DNA of 64,000 nt from Aurantibrevibacter sp041749595 (GTDB lineage: Bacteria > Bacteroidota > Bacteroidia > Flavobacteriales > Flavobacteriaceae). The DNA lies in assembly GCA_041749595.1 (NCBI GenBank), contig JBGTBA010000165.1:1-64000 (forward strand), read 5' to 3'. Under the pieces are notes generated by a model that worked only from the letters and a program-made list of their open reading frames with translations, ran no database searches and was not told the origin of the DNA. This document shows positions 43,984-52,874 of the stretch, piece after piece. How positions within the stretch are numbered: the stretch's first letter is position 1; each line of letters starts with the position of its first letter. The translations under genes and the position numbers were made by a program.

Positions 43984-44532
43984 TTATTCCAGAATGCCAT
44001 CCACAATGCCGTAGGCAACGGATTCATTGGCGTCCATCCAATAATCCCGATCTAAGTCCTTCATTACCCTTTCATAGGGTTGTCCGCAATTCCCAGACAA
44101 TATCTTGGCACCCAGTTCCTTGGTCTTTATGATTTCCCTGGCCTGAATCTCTATGTTTGATGCCTGCCCCCTAGCTCCCCCACTGGGTTGGTGTATCATT
44201 ACCTTGGCGTGCGGCTGTATATACCTTCTTCCTTTTTTTCCTACGGAAAGCAGTATGGAGCCCATGGAAGCGGCCAATCCGGAACAAACTGTCGAAACCG
44301 GGCTTTTAAGGGATTTTATAGTATCGTAAATCGCAAAACCCGAAGTAACATAACCTCCCGGACTATTGATGATCAACTGAATTTCCTTATGGTTTTCCAT
44401 ATCCAAATAAAGCAATCGGTCTATCACGTGTTTTGCGGAATCGTCATCTACGGTTCCCCATAGAAACACCTTCCTTTCCGATAGCAATTTTTCATCAATG
44501 GCTTCCTGTATCTTTCCCTTTTTTGAACTCAT
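43984..44532 (-). CDS. ClpP-family serine protease, short form
   Basis: A 182-residue ClpP-like peptidase: QLIINSPGGYVTSGFAIYD oxyanion segment, catalytic serine in GLAASMGS near 90, His in MIHQPSGG near 113, and the Asp in DLDRDYWMDA near 165. No propeptide or long N-terminal extension is present, and no clpX or other ATPase is adjacent, so this is probably a second ClpP beside the main clpPX locus found elsewhere in such genomes. How it assembles is unknown. The gene symbol clpP would suit but the paralogue question is open. Confidence 0.9.
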   Translation of the reverse strand: MSSKKGKIQEAIDEKLLSERKVFLWGTVDDDSAKHVIDRLLYLDMENHKEIQLIINSPGGYVTSGFAIYDTIKSLKSPVSTVCSGLAASMGSILLSVGKKGRRYIQPHAKVMIHQPSGGARGQASNIEIQAREIIKTKELGAKILSGNCGQPYERVMKDLDRDYWMDANESVAYGIVDGILE

Positions 44533-44555
44533 AGGTGATTTTCTTAATTAAAGCT

Positions 44556-44563
44556 CAAAAATA
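44556..44563 (-). promoter_or_regulatory. -7 box of the clpP-like gene
   Basis: TATTTTTG on the minus strand matches TAnnTTTG, 24 nt before the start. Confidence 0.4.
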
Positions 44564-44633
44564 ATCAATTTATTGTGAATAGTTGCCTGTATAAAGACAA
44601 GCATTTTTTTTAAATTTTAAAGCCAAAAGCTAT

Positions 44634-44641
44634 TATCTTTG
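44634..44641 (+). promoter_or_regulatory. -7 box of the lipoprotein gene
   Basis: TATCTTTG matches TAnnTTTG; the start used (44657) is 16 nt downstream. Confidence 0.4.
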
Positions 44642-44656
44642 AGAAAAAACACGACC

Positions 44657-45334
44657 ATGAAAAAAACCATCTCCCTCTTATTTACCCTTTTTGTCTTATT
44701 TGGGTGTAAAACAGACAAGAAAACGGATACAGGTTCTCCTGAAAAAGAATTGACCATCCTGGAAAAAGTGGCCTACGCCCATGGCTTTGAAAACTGGATA
44801 AAGGTCAAGGAAATACAATTCACATTTAATGTGGACAGGGATACGACCCATTTTGAACGTAGTTGGATATGGAAAGTGAAGGCCAATGATGTGGTCGCAA
44901 TTTCAGGAACGGACACGTTGAGCTATAACCGGAAAAACATGGACAGTATTGCCCAAGCCACCAATGGCGGTTTTATAAATGACAAATACTGGCTGATGGC
45001 ACCCTATAACCTCATTTGGGACAAGGACAATATTACCTATGAACACCAATTAAACGTTGCCGCCCCGATAAGCAAAAAACCAATGCAAAAACTTACCATT
45101 GTCTATAATGGTAAAGGAGGTTATACGCCAGGTGATGCCTATGATTTCTTTTTCGAGGACGATTTTATTGTAAAGGAATGGATTTATAGAAAGGGAAATT
45201 CCGCAGAACCCTCAATGAAGACCACATGGGAAGAATATGTAGTTAAAAACGGTTTAAATATAAGTACCGTACACAAAAACGGAGAGGGGAATTTTAAATT
45301 GCATTTTACGGATATCGCGGTTGAAGCAAACTGA
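44657..45334 (+). CDS. Lipoprotein of unknown function
   Basis: From ATG 44657 (MKKTISLLFTLFVLFGCKTD) the protein is 225 residues, with a clear lipoprotein signal and lipobox LFGC; the longer frame from a TTG at 44639 overlaps the -7 box. The mature domain is beta-rich (WIWKVKANDVVAISGTD, YWLMAPYNLIWDKDN, KLTIVYNGKGGY), with a lipocalin- or LolA-like feel, but no family is identified. It sits alone between two minus-strand genes. Confidence 0.8.
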   Translation: MKKTISLLFTLFVLFGCKTDKKTDTGSPEKELTILEKVAYAHGFENWIKVKEIQFTFNVDRDTTHFERSWIWKVKANDVVAISGTDTLSYNRKNMDSIAQATNGGFINDKYWLMAPYNLIWDKDNITYEHQLNVAAPISKKPMQKLTIVYNGKGGYTPGDAYDFFFEDDFIVKEWIYRKGNSAEPSMKTTWEEYVVKNGLNISTVHKNGEGNFKLHFTDIAVEAN

Positions 45335-45335
45335 G

Positions 45336-46487
45336 CTAGTTTTCCCGCCGGGACTTTAGTGCAAAGGTGGCCAAAAGCACCAGAACGGCACAGCACAAAA
45401 GGGTGATAAAACTGAGCTTTAAAGAAGACCTTTCCGCTAAAAAACCTAAAACCACGGGGCCTAAAAGAAATCCAGAATAGCCGGATCCGGCTATGAAGGA
45501 GACTCCTTTGGAAGACTCCACACCTTTAACATTTCCCCCTATTCGGAACAGCTCCGGGATTATGGCAGAAAATCCCAGCCCAATGAACGCAAACCCTATA
45601 ATGGCCAAATACGTATAGGTAGTTAACACCAAAATATAACCCAGAATTGATAAAAAGGCTCCCAGTGCCACCAATTGAACTGATCCTATTTTAGCACTGA
45701 TATTATCGCCCATAAATCTTCCCAAGGTCATAGTAACCGAAAACGCCAAGAAACCAGATCCAATAAGCAGCTCGGGTGCCATACTGATCTCCTTTAGGTA
45801 GAGTCCGCTCCAGTCCACAATTGCCCCTTCGCTTCCCATAATAATAAAGGAAACGATGCCGATGACCAACAAGGGCTTAAAAAGTGTAAAACTAAAAGGC
45901 TCCTTTTCTATCGGTGCGGCCAAAACATTTCTATACTTTTTATAAAAAATAAGATTGATCCCCAGCACCAAAGCAATGGCCACGGACATATGGATTACCG
46001 GATTGCAAATAACGGGGATCAGAAAACTTCCCAAACCTGCCAACACCCCACCCAAACTGAAAAAACCATGGGCCGCGGACATAAAGTTCTGTTTGTCTTC
46101 TTTTTCTATTTCAGTGACCAACGTATTCATGGAAATATCCGTAAATCCGTGCGTGGCCCCCATAAGATAAAGTCCCAACATCAAACCATAGAAATTAGGG
46201 GCCAATAAGGGCAGTATTCCCGAAATGGATATAAGCAGCACCCCAATAGAAGTAGCTCTTCCTACCCCTATCTTATTGATTATTTTAGAAGCGAGTGGAA
46301 AAGATGTAAATGACCCTAATGCCAAACAAAAAATAGCAATGCCCAAACTGGCCTTGTCTATCCCCAGGTTCTCCTTTACCGTAGGAATATAAATGGCCCA
46401 AGTGCCAAATAGAATGTTCAAGCTGGCAAAAACCCAGGCCGGACCAAAATAGCGTGGGTTGAAAAGGATAAGTACAAGTGATTTCAT
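45336..46487 (-). CDS. MFS transporter
   Basis: A 383-residue membrane protein with about 12 hydrophobic segments, typical of the major facilitator superfamily. The loop after helix 2 has a degenerate G-x-x-x-D-[RK] motif (IINKIGVGRATSIG). Similarity to the fucose permease/YhjX-like branch is a guess. Its strand, and its place between the two kynurenine pathway genes, allow a role in export or import of a pathway compound, but this is inference. The kynureninase gene lies 58 nt upstream. Confidence 0.85.
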   Translation of the reverse strand: MKSLVLILFNPRYFGPAWVFASLNILFGTWAIYIPTVKENLGIDKASLGIAIFCLALGSFTSFPLASKIINKIGVGRATSIGVLLISISGILPLLAPNFYGLMLGLYLMGATHGFTDISMNTLVTEIEKEDKQNFMSAAHGFFSLGGVLAGLGSFLIPVICNPVIHMSVAIALVLGINLIFYKKYRNVLAAPIEKEPFSFTLFKPLLVIGIVSFIIMGSEGAIVDWSGLYLKEISMAPELLIGSGFLAFSVTMTLGRFMGDNISAKIGSVQLVALGAFLSILGYILVLTTYTYLAIIGFAFIGLGFSAIIPELFRIGGNVKGVESSKGVSFIAGSGYSGFLLGPVVLGFLAERSSLKLSFITLLCCAVLVLLATFALKSRREN

Positions 46488-46544
46488 TTATAGGTTAATG
46501 GTAGAGGTTGATGGTAAATCTACTAAAAAATAGCTCTTGCCGTT

Positions 46545-47816
46545 CTAATGCTTGCTTAAAATCCCTTCCTTTAAAATCTGCCCAAATTGGTACATATCCT
46601 CAAAGGAACAATAAAACGGGGTCGGGGCCAAACGGATTACATTGGGCTCTCTCCAATCGGTGATTACACCTTTGCACATTAGAAAGTCGAATAACGATTT
46701 TCCTTCCCCATGGAGGAAAACGGATAATTGGCAGCCCCGATCTTCTGGAGTAATGATATCGAAAGAGCTGTGTACTTCTTTGCCAATTTCATGAAGGATA
46801 AATTCCAGATAGGCTACTATCTTTTTCCTTTTTACCACTAAGGCCGGCATACCAACCTCTTCAAAAAGTTCCAAAGAAGCCAAATAGGGAGCCAAGGACA
46901 ACACGGACGGATTACTCAATTGCCATGCATCGGCGGTTTCCATGGGTTCAAACTCAGGCTTCATAAGAAATCGGGTGTCTTTTTTGGTGCCCCACCAACC
47001 CTGAAACCTTGGTAGGTCATTTTTTTTCAAATGGCGTTCATTGACAAAAATCCCCGATGCGTTTCCGGGGCCACTGTTCATGTATTTATAACTGCACCAG
47101 GCTGCAAAATCCACATCCCAGTTGTGGAGCCGTAATTCAACGTTTCCAACGGCATGGGCCAGATCCCATCCTACAATAGCCCCGACGGCATGGGCCGATT
47201 TGGTGATGGCAGCCATATCAAAGACCTGTCCGTTGTAATAATTGACCCCACCTATCAGCGTCAGGGCCAGCTCATCGCCCACCTCATTTATTTTTACCAC
47301 CACATCTTCAGTGCGCCAATGGTTTTCCCCCACTCTTTTTTTTACTTCCACCAGGGCATCATTGGGATCCAGTCCATGGAACCTAACCTGACTCTGCAAC
47401 ATATATTGATCCGACGGAAATGCCTTCTCCTCGCAGATAATTTTATAGCGTTTTTCCGTGGGCCTGTAGAAAGAGACCATCAATAAATGCAGGTTCGCCG
47501 TGAGGGTGTTCATTACGGAAATTTCTACTGGTTTTGCCCCTACTACCTTTGCCAGCGGAGCCGCCAATCGCTCGTGATAGTCCCACCAAGGTTTCTCGGC
47601 ACGGAAATGACCTTCCACTGCCAGTTCCTTCCAATCAGACATGACCGCATCTATATACTTTTGAACTCGTTTGGGCTGCAGACCCAAAGAATTTCCCGTA
47701 AAATAGATAACGTTCCTGCCATTGATTTGGGGAAAATAAAATTCATCCCTATACGCTCTAAGGGGATCCTTTTCGTCCAGTTTTTTGGCAAAGCCTAAAG
47801 TGTTTTGGAACTGCAT
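46545..47816 (-). CDS. kynU: Kynureninase
   Basis: A 423-residue pyridoxal phosphate enzyme cleaving 3-hydroxykynurenine (or kynurenine) to 3-hydroxyanthranilate (or anthranilate) plus alanine. FTGNSLGLQPKRVQKY near 40-55, WDLAHAVGNVELRLHNW near 225-241 and the Schiff-base lysine in AAWCSYKYMNSGPG near 246-259 are diagnostic. Together with kmo it implies tryptophan breakdown through the kynurenine route, either for de novo NAD or for degradation. The following enzyme genes (3-hydroxyanthranilate dioxygenase, QPRT) are not in the window. Confidence 0.95.
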   Translation of the reverse strand: MQFQNTLGFAKKLDEKDPLRAYRDEFYFPQINGRNVIYFTGNSLGLQPKRVQKYIDAVMSDWKELAVEGHFRAEKPWWDYHERLAAPLAKVVGAKPVEISVMNTLTANLHLLMVSFYRPTEKRYKIICEEKAFPSDQYMLQSQVRFHGLDPNDALVEVKKRVGENHWRTEDVVVKINEVGDELALTLIGGVNYYNGQVFDMAAITKSAHAVGAIVGWDLAHAVGNVELRLHNWDVDFAAWCSYKYMNSGPGNASGIFVNERHLKKNDLPRFQGWWGTKKDTRFLMKPEFEPMETADAWQLSNPSVLSLAPYLASLELFEEVGMPALVVKRKKIVAYLEFILHEIGKEVHSSFDIITPEDRGCQLSVFLHGEGKSLFDFLMCKGVITDWREPNVIRLAPTPFYCSFEDMYQFGQILKEGILSKH

Positions 47817-47830
47817 GGCATAGTTTTGAA

Positions 47831-47838
47831 CAAAAATA
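47831..47838 (-). promoter_or_regulatory. -7 box of kynU
   Basis: TATTTTTG on the minus strand matches TAnnTTTG, 15 nt before the start. Confidence 0.4.
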
Positions 47839-47884
47839 CAATTTCAAGGGAGATATTGGATGTGGTCTTTTTTCCAATTTTGTG

Positions 47885-48343
47885 CTACCCCAATCGCATT
47901 TCCAGGATATGTTTCTTAAATCCCGCTTTTTCATACGCTTTTATCAAGGGCAAATTGTCTTTGTACACGGTTAGTCTGATTTCATCGAATCCTATGGATT
48001 TAGCCCATAATTTTAGGGTTTCAATTATTCTTAAATTGACGCCCTTTCCCCTGTATTTGGGTATAGTGTACATAAAACCTAGATTGAAGTAATAGTCATG
48101 ATTTAGATAATGTCTGGCCTTTTTAATGGTGGCATGACCTGAACCAATAATTTCGCCTTTCCGTTCAGCGACCACCACTTCGGCCTCGTCGGACACAACC
48201 ATCCGCTTTAGATAATAATATGTAATCGGGTCTTCCCTCAGGGTAATATCATAGGGACGTTCGGCATTGATCACTCCTTGTTCAAACTGTAACAGTAGGG
48301 GCAGGTCATCCAAAGCAGCTTTTCTAATGGTAACTTTGCCCAT
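47885..48343 (-). CDS. GNAT-family N-acetyltransferase
   Basis: A 152-residue acetyl-CoA-dependent transferase. The motif A region is LGFMYTIPKYRGKGVNLRII (about 94-112; R-x-x-G-x-G/A type), preceded by VVAERKGEIIGSGHATI and followed by LTVYKDNLPLIKAYEKAGF, which binds CoA. The substrate is unknown. Its stop lies 69 nt left of the kynU start on the other side of the promoter. Confidence 0.9.
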   Translation of the reverse strand: MGKVTIRKAALDDLPLLLQFEQGVINAERPYDITLREDPITYYYLKRMVVSDEAEVVVAERKGEIIGSGHATIKKARHYLNHDYYFNLGFMYTIPKYRGKGVNLRIIETLKLWAKSIGFDEIRLTVYKDNLPLIKAYEKAGFKKHILEMRLG

Positions 48344-48415
48344 TTCTAAAGAGGTTTGTCATCCAACAGGGTTTCATAGTAGCTCAAATTTCAATAATTT
48401 TACCAAAAATACACT

Positions 48416-49057
48416 ATGCACTTTCTTTCTGACGATTTAGAAAACTATATTGCCGAAAATTCTCAACAAGAACCTGAAATTTTAAAGGAATTGATGCGGG
48501 AAACCCATCTTAAAGTGCTTCGCCCCCGAATGATAAGTGGTCATTTTCAGGGCAGGGTCTTGAGCATGCTCTCCAAAATAATACACCCGAAACATGTTCT
48601 GGAAATAGGAACCTATACAGGATATTCCGCTATTTGTTTGGCCGAAGGCCTGGCCAAGGATGGTTCGGTACACACCATAGACATCAATGACGAACTGACC
48701 CACATACAACGCCGTTATTTTGATAAAAGCGGGTTTGGCCAACAGATTGTACAACATACCGGAGATGCGCTGAAAATAATCCCCAAACTGGATATTGTAT
48801 TTGATCTTGTTTTTATTGACGCCGAAAAAACAAGTTATGACGATTATTTTGAAAGTGTTTTGAAAAAGACCAAATCAGGAAGCGTCATACTTTCCGATAA
48901 TGTCCTGTGGTCCGGTAAGGTTGTTGAGCGATTAGATGCATTGGACAAGGCCACCAAGTCGTTATTAGACTACAACAAAAAGCTCATGGAAGACAACCGG
49001 GTAGAAACCGTGCTCCTGCCCATTAGGGATGGGCTTACCCTAAGTAGGGTCCTCTAA
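48416..49057 (+). CDS. O-methyltransferase (caffeoyl-CoA/catechol type)
   Basis: A 213-residue SAM-dependent O-methyltransferase. SAM motif VLEIGTYTGYSAICLAEGL near 62-80; metal-binding D in LVFIDAEKTSY and D-N in ILSDNVLWSGKV near 150-172. The family methylates catechol-like hydroxyls with a divalent metal. The last 23 bases overlap the end of the convergent PAP2 gene. Confidence 0.92.
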   Translation: MHFLSDDLENYIAENSQQEPEILKELMRETHLKVLRPRMISGHFQGRVLSMLSKIIHPKHVLEIGTYTGYSAICLAEGLAKDGSVHTIDINDELTHIQRRYFDKSGFGQQIVQHTGDALKIIPKLDIVFDLVFIDAEKTSYDDYFESVLKKTKSGSVILSDNVLWSGKVVERLDALDKATKSLLDYNKKLMEDNRVETVLLPIRDGLTLSRVL

Positions 49058-49595
49058 CCTTGTTATAAAGCGCAAAAGAACCAAATGCGGACAATACGCC
49101 CACCAAGGCGCCAACCAGGATGTCCATGGGGAAATGTACCCCAACATAGATCCTGCTCGTAGAAAACAAAAGGGGCCAAACATAAAATACCCAAACCCAT
49201 TTTAATTTTCTCCGCAACAACAAAACCATAATGGTAGTTATGGCAAAAGAACTGGCCGCATGGCCAGAGAAAAAACTATAATCGGTCGGTGACTGGAGTA
49301 TCCGGATCAGGGTATTGATTTCGGTGTTGTTACTTGGTCTAAGCCTAGCTACACCTTCCTTAGTAAAATGGGTCACCAACAGCACAAAGGCTTCAAGAAG
49401 CAAAACCAAAATAAATGATGGTAAGGCTTGCTTTCTGGGAAATTTTAGAAATAAAAGAAAAATGAAAAAAAGAAACAAAGGAATCCAGGTAGCGGTTCGG
49501 GTAATGATGCTCCAAAACGCATCATAGGACTCAATACCAAGGTTGTTGAGGTAAATAAAGGTGTCCTTATCCCACTCCAACAGTTTTTTAAACAT
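49035..49595 (-). CDS. PAP2-family membrane phosphatase
   Basis: A 186-residue membrane protein with about five to six helices and the three acid-phosphatase motifs: KEGVARLRPSNN near 83-94, FFSGHAASSFA near 110-120 and SRIYVGVHFPMDILVG near 150-165. It likely dephosphorylates a lipid (phosphatidate, undecaprenyl diphosphate or lipid A). One base separates it from the stop of the Tat gene upstream, so it is in the same operon. Confidence 0.92.
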   Translation of the reverse strand: MFKKLLEWDKDTFIYLNNLGIESYDAFWSIITRTATWIPLFLFFIFLLFLKFPRKQALPSFILVLLLEAFVLLVTHFTKEGVARLRPSNNTEINTLIRILQSPTDYSFFSGHAASSFAITTIMVLLLRRKLKWVWVFYVWPLLFSTSRIYVGVHFPMDILVGALVGVLSAFGSFALYNKVRGPYLG

Positions 49596-49596
49596 G

Positions 49597-49878
49597 TTAT
49601 TTGCGTTTTATGGCACCGGTAACCTCTTCGACGTTCTTTTTTACTTTGTCGATTCCTTCCCTGATATCCTTGGTAAAACTTGTATCTATGCCTTGTTTGT
49701 CCGCACTTTTTTGAATTTCCTGTTTAATATCCTCTGTGGCATCCTTTAACTGCCTCATCCCTTTACCAAGGCCTCTGGCAATATCAGGAATCTTATCCGC
49801 ACCGAAAACCATTACCACGACAAACAGGATGAAAAATATTTCAGCCCCACTTATAAATAAAAAAATTGTTGCGTACAT
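49597..49878 (-). CDS. Sec-independent translocase subunit TatA/TatB family
   Basis: From the ATG at 49878 (MYATIFLFISGAEIFFILFV) the protein is 93 residues; the longer frame from 49926 runs over the terminator hairpin and is not used. An N-terminal transmembrane helix followed by GADKIPDIARGLGKGMRQLKD, the amphipathic helix typical of TatA/E. The charged C-terminal helices (KQEIQKSADKQG) fit. It builds the pore part of the twin-arginine pathway. tatC is not adjacent, so TatA versus TatB cannot be fixed. Confidence 0.88.
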   Translation of the reverse strand: MYATIFLFISGAEIFFILFVVVMVFGADKIPDIARGLGKGMRQLKDATEDIKQEIQKSADKQGIDTSFTKDIREGIDKVKKNVEEVTGAIKRK

Positions 49879-49918
49879 ACCACAAATATAATGAGAAGTT
49901 TTACAGTGAAATAATAAA

Positions 49919-49939
49919 AGCCCCATAAATTATGGGGCT
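49919..49939 (-). terminator. Terminator after the M1 peptidase gene
   Basis: AGCCCCATAAATTATGGGGCT is a perfect palindrome with one central base; on the minus strand it is followed by TTTATTA. It ends the transcript of the gene at 49996 and lies before the Tat gene start. Confidence 0.75.
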
Positions 49940-49995
49940 CATTTTATAAAATTTACAGCATGGAAATAATGGAATCCAGTATCCCAATCCAACCA

Positions 49996-52305
49996 TTATT
50001 TTCCTTTTATCTGTTCCTTGAAATTATCAAAATCGGACTTTTCTTCCTTTTTTGGCCATGAATTGTTGGTGATGTCAATATCCGCGGTTTCCGCTTTGGG
50101 ATCTACTACTATCCCTATCAATTCCTTTTGGGAAGCTATTACCCGTTTAAAGTCGGCGTCGCTCTTTCTCCAGATTTCCGCCGGATAGGTTATGTTTTCC
50201 TTGGAGCCATCGGCATATGCGTATTCCACGATCAAAGGCATTGGCAATCCACCGGGCTTGTCAAAAGTAACTTCATAGAAATACTTTGGTTCCTTAACTG
50301 CCGCCCTTTCTGTGGCGGTCAAATTATCCATCATGTATTCCTTCAGGGTTTTGGAAACCTCTGAGGGCAACTTACCCTTCAAATTTGGATCGACACCTTC
50401 ACTTCCCTCTTCGGCCAAATAAATCTGTGCGGGAATATCGGCCTCCGTAAGGTTTCTTGCGGCCAAATATTCCTTCATTTTTTTTGTGGGCTTATCCGTT
50501 ACATAGTACTTCTTCACCCCTTTTACCCCAATATCCACATAATCGGTGGTGTAGAACCAACCTCTCCAAAACCAATCCAGATCAACGGCTGATGCATCTT
50601 CCATGGTCCGGAAAAAATCCTCAGGGGTGGGGTGCTTAAATTTCCATCGGTTGGCATAGGTCTTGAATGCGTGATCGAACAATTCCCTGCCCATAACGGT
50701 TTCCCTTAAAATATTCAAGGCCGTTGCCGGTTTTCCATATGCGTTGGGGCCCAGTTGAAACACACTTTCGGGATTTTCCATTATAGGGGCTATCGTACTT
50801 TGGTCACCGCCCATATAAGGCACTATCTTTGAAGGATCTCCCCTTCTGGAGGGGTATTTTGTCTCCGGGGAAATGGCCTCTGGATAGGTTTCCCCAAATT
50901 CCTGTTCAGCCAAATATTGCATAAAAGTGTCCAATCCTTCATCCATCCAACCCCATTGGCGTTCATCGGAATTTACGATCATGGGGAAAAAATTGTGGCC
51001 CACCTCGTGGATAATGACACTGAACATCCCAAATTTTACCCGGTCGGAATAAGTGCCGTCTTCATTGGGTCTTCCATAGTTCCAACAGATCATGGGATAC
51101 TCCATGCCCTGATTCTTGGCATGTACCGATATCGCTTTGTGGTAAGGGTAATCAAAGGTATGTGATGAGTAGGACTTTAACGTACTGGCCACCACTTTGG
51201 TGGAATAATCTTCCCATAGCGGGTTACCTTCCTTGGGGTACATGGAAACCGCCATAACGTCCCTGTTGCCCAATTTTACGGCCTGCATGTCCCAAATGAA
51301 CTTACGTGAGGTGGCAAAAGCAAAGTCGCGCACATTCTCCGCTTTTAGTTTCCAGGTCTTCTTTTTATCGGAAAATCCTTTTTCCAGTACTTCAACCTCT
51401 GCTTGGGTAACGATGATTACGGGTTTGTCATAGGATTTTTTGGCCTGCTCATACCGTGCCATCATTTCCTTGGAAAATACTTCCTTTCGGTTTTGCAGCT
51501 CTCCCGTGCCATCTAAAATATGATCGGCTGGAACGGTAATATTAACTTCATAGTTTCCAAAAGGCAGGGCAAACTCGCCATTGCCCCAAAACTGATGGTT
51601 TTGCCAGCCCTCCACATCGCTATACACTGCCATTCGGGGGAAAAACTGAGCTATTACGTAGGCCCTATTGCCGTCCTTCGGAAAATATTCATAGCCTGAT
51701 CTCGCCCTGTTTATGGTATGGTCGGGGATGTTGTACCACCATTTTACGGAAAAAGATATTTGCTCCTTGCTTTTTAAGGGCTGGGGAAGATCAATGCGCA
51801 TCATGGTCCAATTCACGGTATGGGGCAATGGTTTCCCATTGGCGTCGTTAACGTACTCTATATGGAAGCCCCCATCAAAAGGGCCATCCACGTACTTTTT
51901 TAGAAACCCTTCCGGTTGTTCCGCTTCAGACACCTCACTAGCGTCCCTGATCAGTGCTTTGGAGTCCTTTGTCCTTGTGTTTTGGTCCAATTGCAACCAG
52001 AGGAATCCAAGCTCGTCAGGGGAATTATTGGTGTAGGTAATGGTTTCCACCCCTGCTATTTTAGCATTTTTATCATCCAGCTCAATGTCCATTTTATAAT
52101 CGGCCTGCTGCTGATAATATGCTGGCCCAGGAGCTCCTGATGCGGTCCTGAACATATTGGGCGTGGCAAATTCCTCATAGAGCTGTTTAAACCTACTCTG
52201 GCTGTAGTGCCCCGGTTCACGCTCTTTTTTTGTTTCTTCCTGTGCACTTAAAAATACCGTTGACAAGAATAGAAGCGAAAAAAAACAATAGTTAGCTTTT
52301 CTCAT
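49996..52305 (-). CDS. M1-family metallopeptidase, secreted
   Basis: A 769-residue protein with a signal peptide ending in LSAQEE (about 1-22). The gluzincin site is IIHEVGHNFFPMIVNSDERQ near 438 followed by WMDEGLDTF, where the E of DEG is the third zinc ligand. The N-terminal half is the beta-sandwich domain of aminopeptidase N-type enzymes. The last 170 residues have no known domain. It cleaves N-terminal residues of peptides in the periplasm or on the cell surface. A DUF6702 gene lies upstream; this pair is common in Flavobacteriia as I recall. Confidence 0.93.
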   Translation of the reverse strand: MRKANYCFFSLLFLSTVFLSAQEETKKEREPGHYSQSRFKQLYEEFATPNMFRTASGAPGPAYYQQQADYKMDIELDDKNAKIAGVETITYTNNSPDELGFLWLQLDQNTRTKDSKALIRDASEVSEAEQPEGFLKKYVDGPFDGGFHIEYVNDANGKPLPHTVNWTMMRIDLPQPLKSKEQISFSVKWWYNIPDHTINRARSGYEYFPKDGNRAYVIAQFFPRMAVYSDVEGWQNHQFWGNGEFALPFGNYEVNITVPADHILDGTGELQNRKEVFSKEMMARYEQAKKSYDKPVIIVTQAEVEVLEKGFSDKKKTWKLKAENVRDFAFATSRKFIWDMQAVKLGNRDVMAVSMYPKEGNPLWEDYSTKVVASTLKSYSSHTFDYPYHKAISVHAKNQGMEYPMICWNYGRPNEDGTYSDRVKFGMFSVIIHEVGHNFFPMIVNSDERQWGWMDEGLDTFMQYLAEQEFGETYPEAISPETKYPSRRGDPSKIVPYMGGDQSTIAPIMENPESVFQLGPNAYGKPATALNILRETVMGRELFDHAFKTYANRWKFKHPTPEDFFRTMEDASAVDLDWFWRGWFYTTDYVDIGVKGVKKYYVTDKPTKKMKEYLAARNLTEADIPAQIYLAEEGSEGVDPNLKGKLPSEVSKTLKEYMMDNLTATERAAVKEPKYFYEVTFDKPGGLPMPLIVEYAYADGSKENITYPAEIWRKSDADFKRVIASQKELIGIVVDPKAETADIDITNNSWPKKEEKSDFDNFKEQIKGK

Positions 52306-52367
52306 TTTTTAAATTGATTTTTAAGCCTGTAAAATAAAGTTTTTTTATTCAAATTATTGCTTAAATG

Positions 52368-52874
52368 TTATAAATTTAACACCCCTTTGTTGTTTTCGCG
52401 GACAAGGATAAAACTTTTCCTTTGATCGTTCAATTTAAAATGAACAATATTTTGCTGTTCCTCAAAGATGTCCATCAATAATTCATTTTGTATTTCTATG
52501 GATTTTATGTCGGAAAAAACCACTTTGGGGACTTCCAGATAGCAGATGAGCAAATCGTTGTCGTACTTCTTCCCTAAAAATCTAAATTGTGCATCCTTCC
52601 CATTGATGCGCACCGTAAATTTGGCCCTTACATATTTTTCGATATAATCGCTTGCCCTATCGGATTCCTGTTCGGTGGCCAATTGTGCCGTTATTCCATA
52701 GCGTTCTTCCAGAAGCTTGTCAAAATCATCTATAAAAATACGGGTCGTTATCTGTAAGGCCTTAACTTTTTCCGAATAGGTAATGTTGGTAACACTGATG
52801 TAAAATTTATGAGCGGCGGCGAAAGCGACCAATGGCAATACCAAAATCAAAAAGCTTTTTTTAAGAATCCGCAC
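52368..52874 (-). CDS. DUF6702 family exported protein
   Basis: A 168-residue protein with an N-terminal signal peptide (MRILKKSFLILVLPLVAFAAAHKF) and a body with HKFYISVTNITYSEKVKALQITTRIF and FIDDFDKLLEERYG, characteristic of the DUF6702 family. Function unknown; it is typically found next to an M1 peptidase and the same order holds here (62 nt gap). Confidence 0.85.
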   Translation of the reverse strand: MRILKKSFLILVLPLVAFAAAHKFYISVTNITYSEKVKALQITTRIFIDDFDKLLEERYGITAQLATEQESDRASDYIEKYVRAKFTVRINGKDAQFRFLGKKYDNDLLICYLEVPKVVFSDIKSIEIQNELLMDIFEEQQNIVHFKLNDQRKSFILVRENNKGVLNL

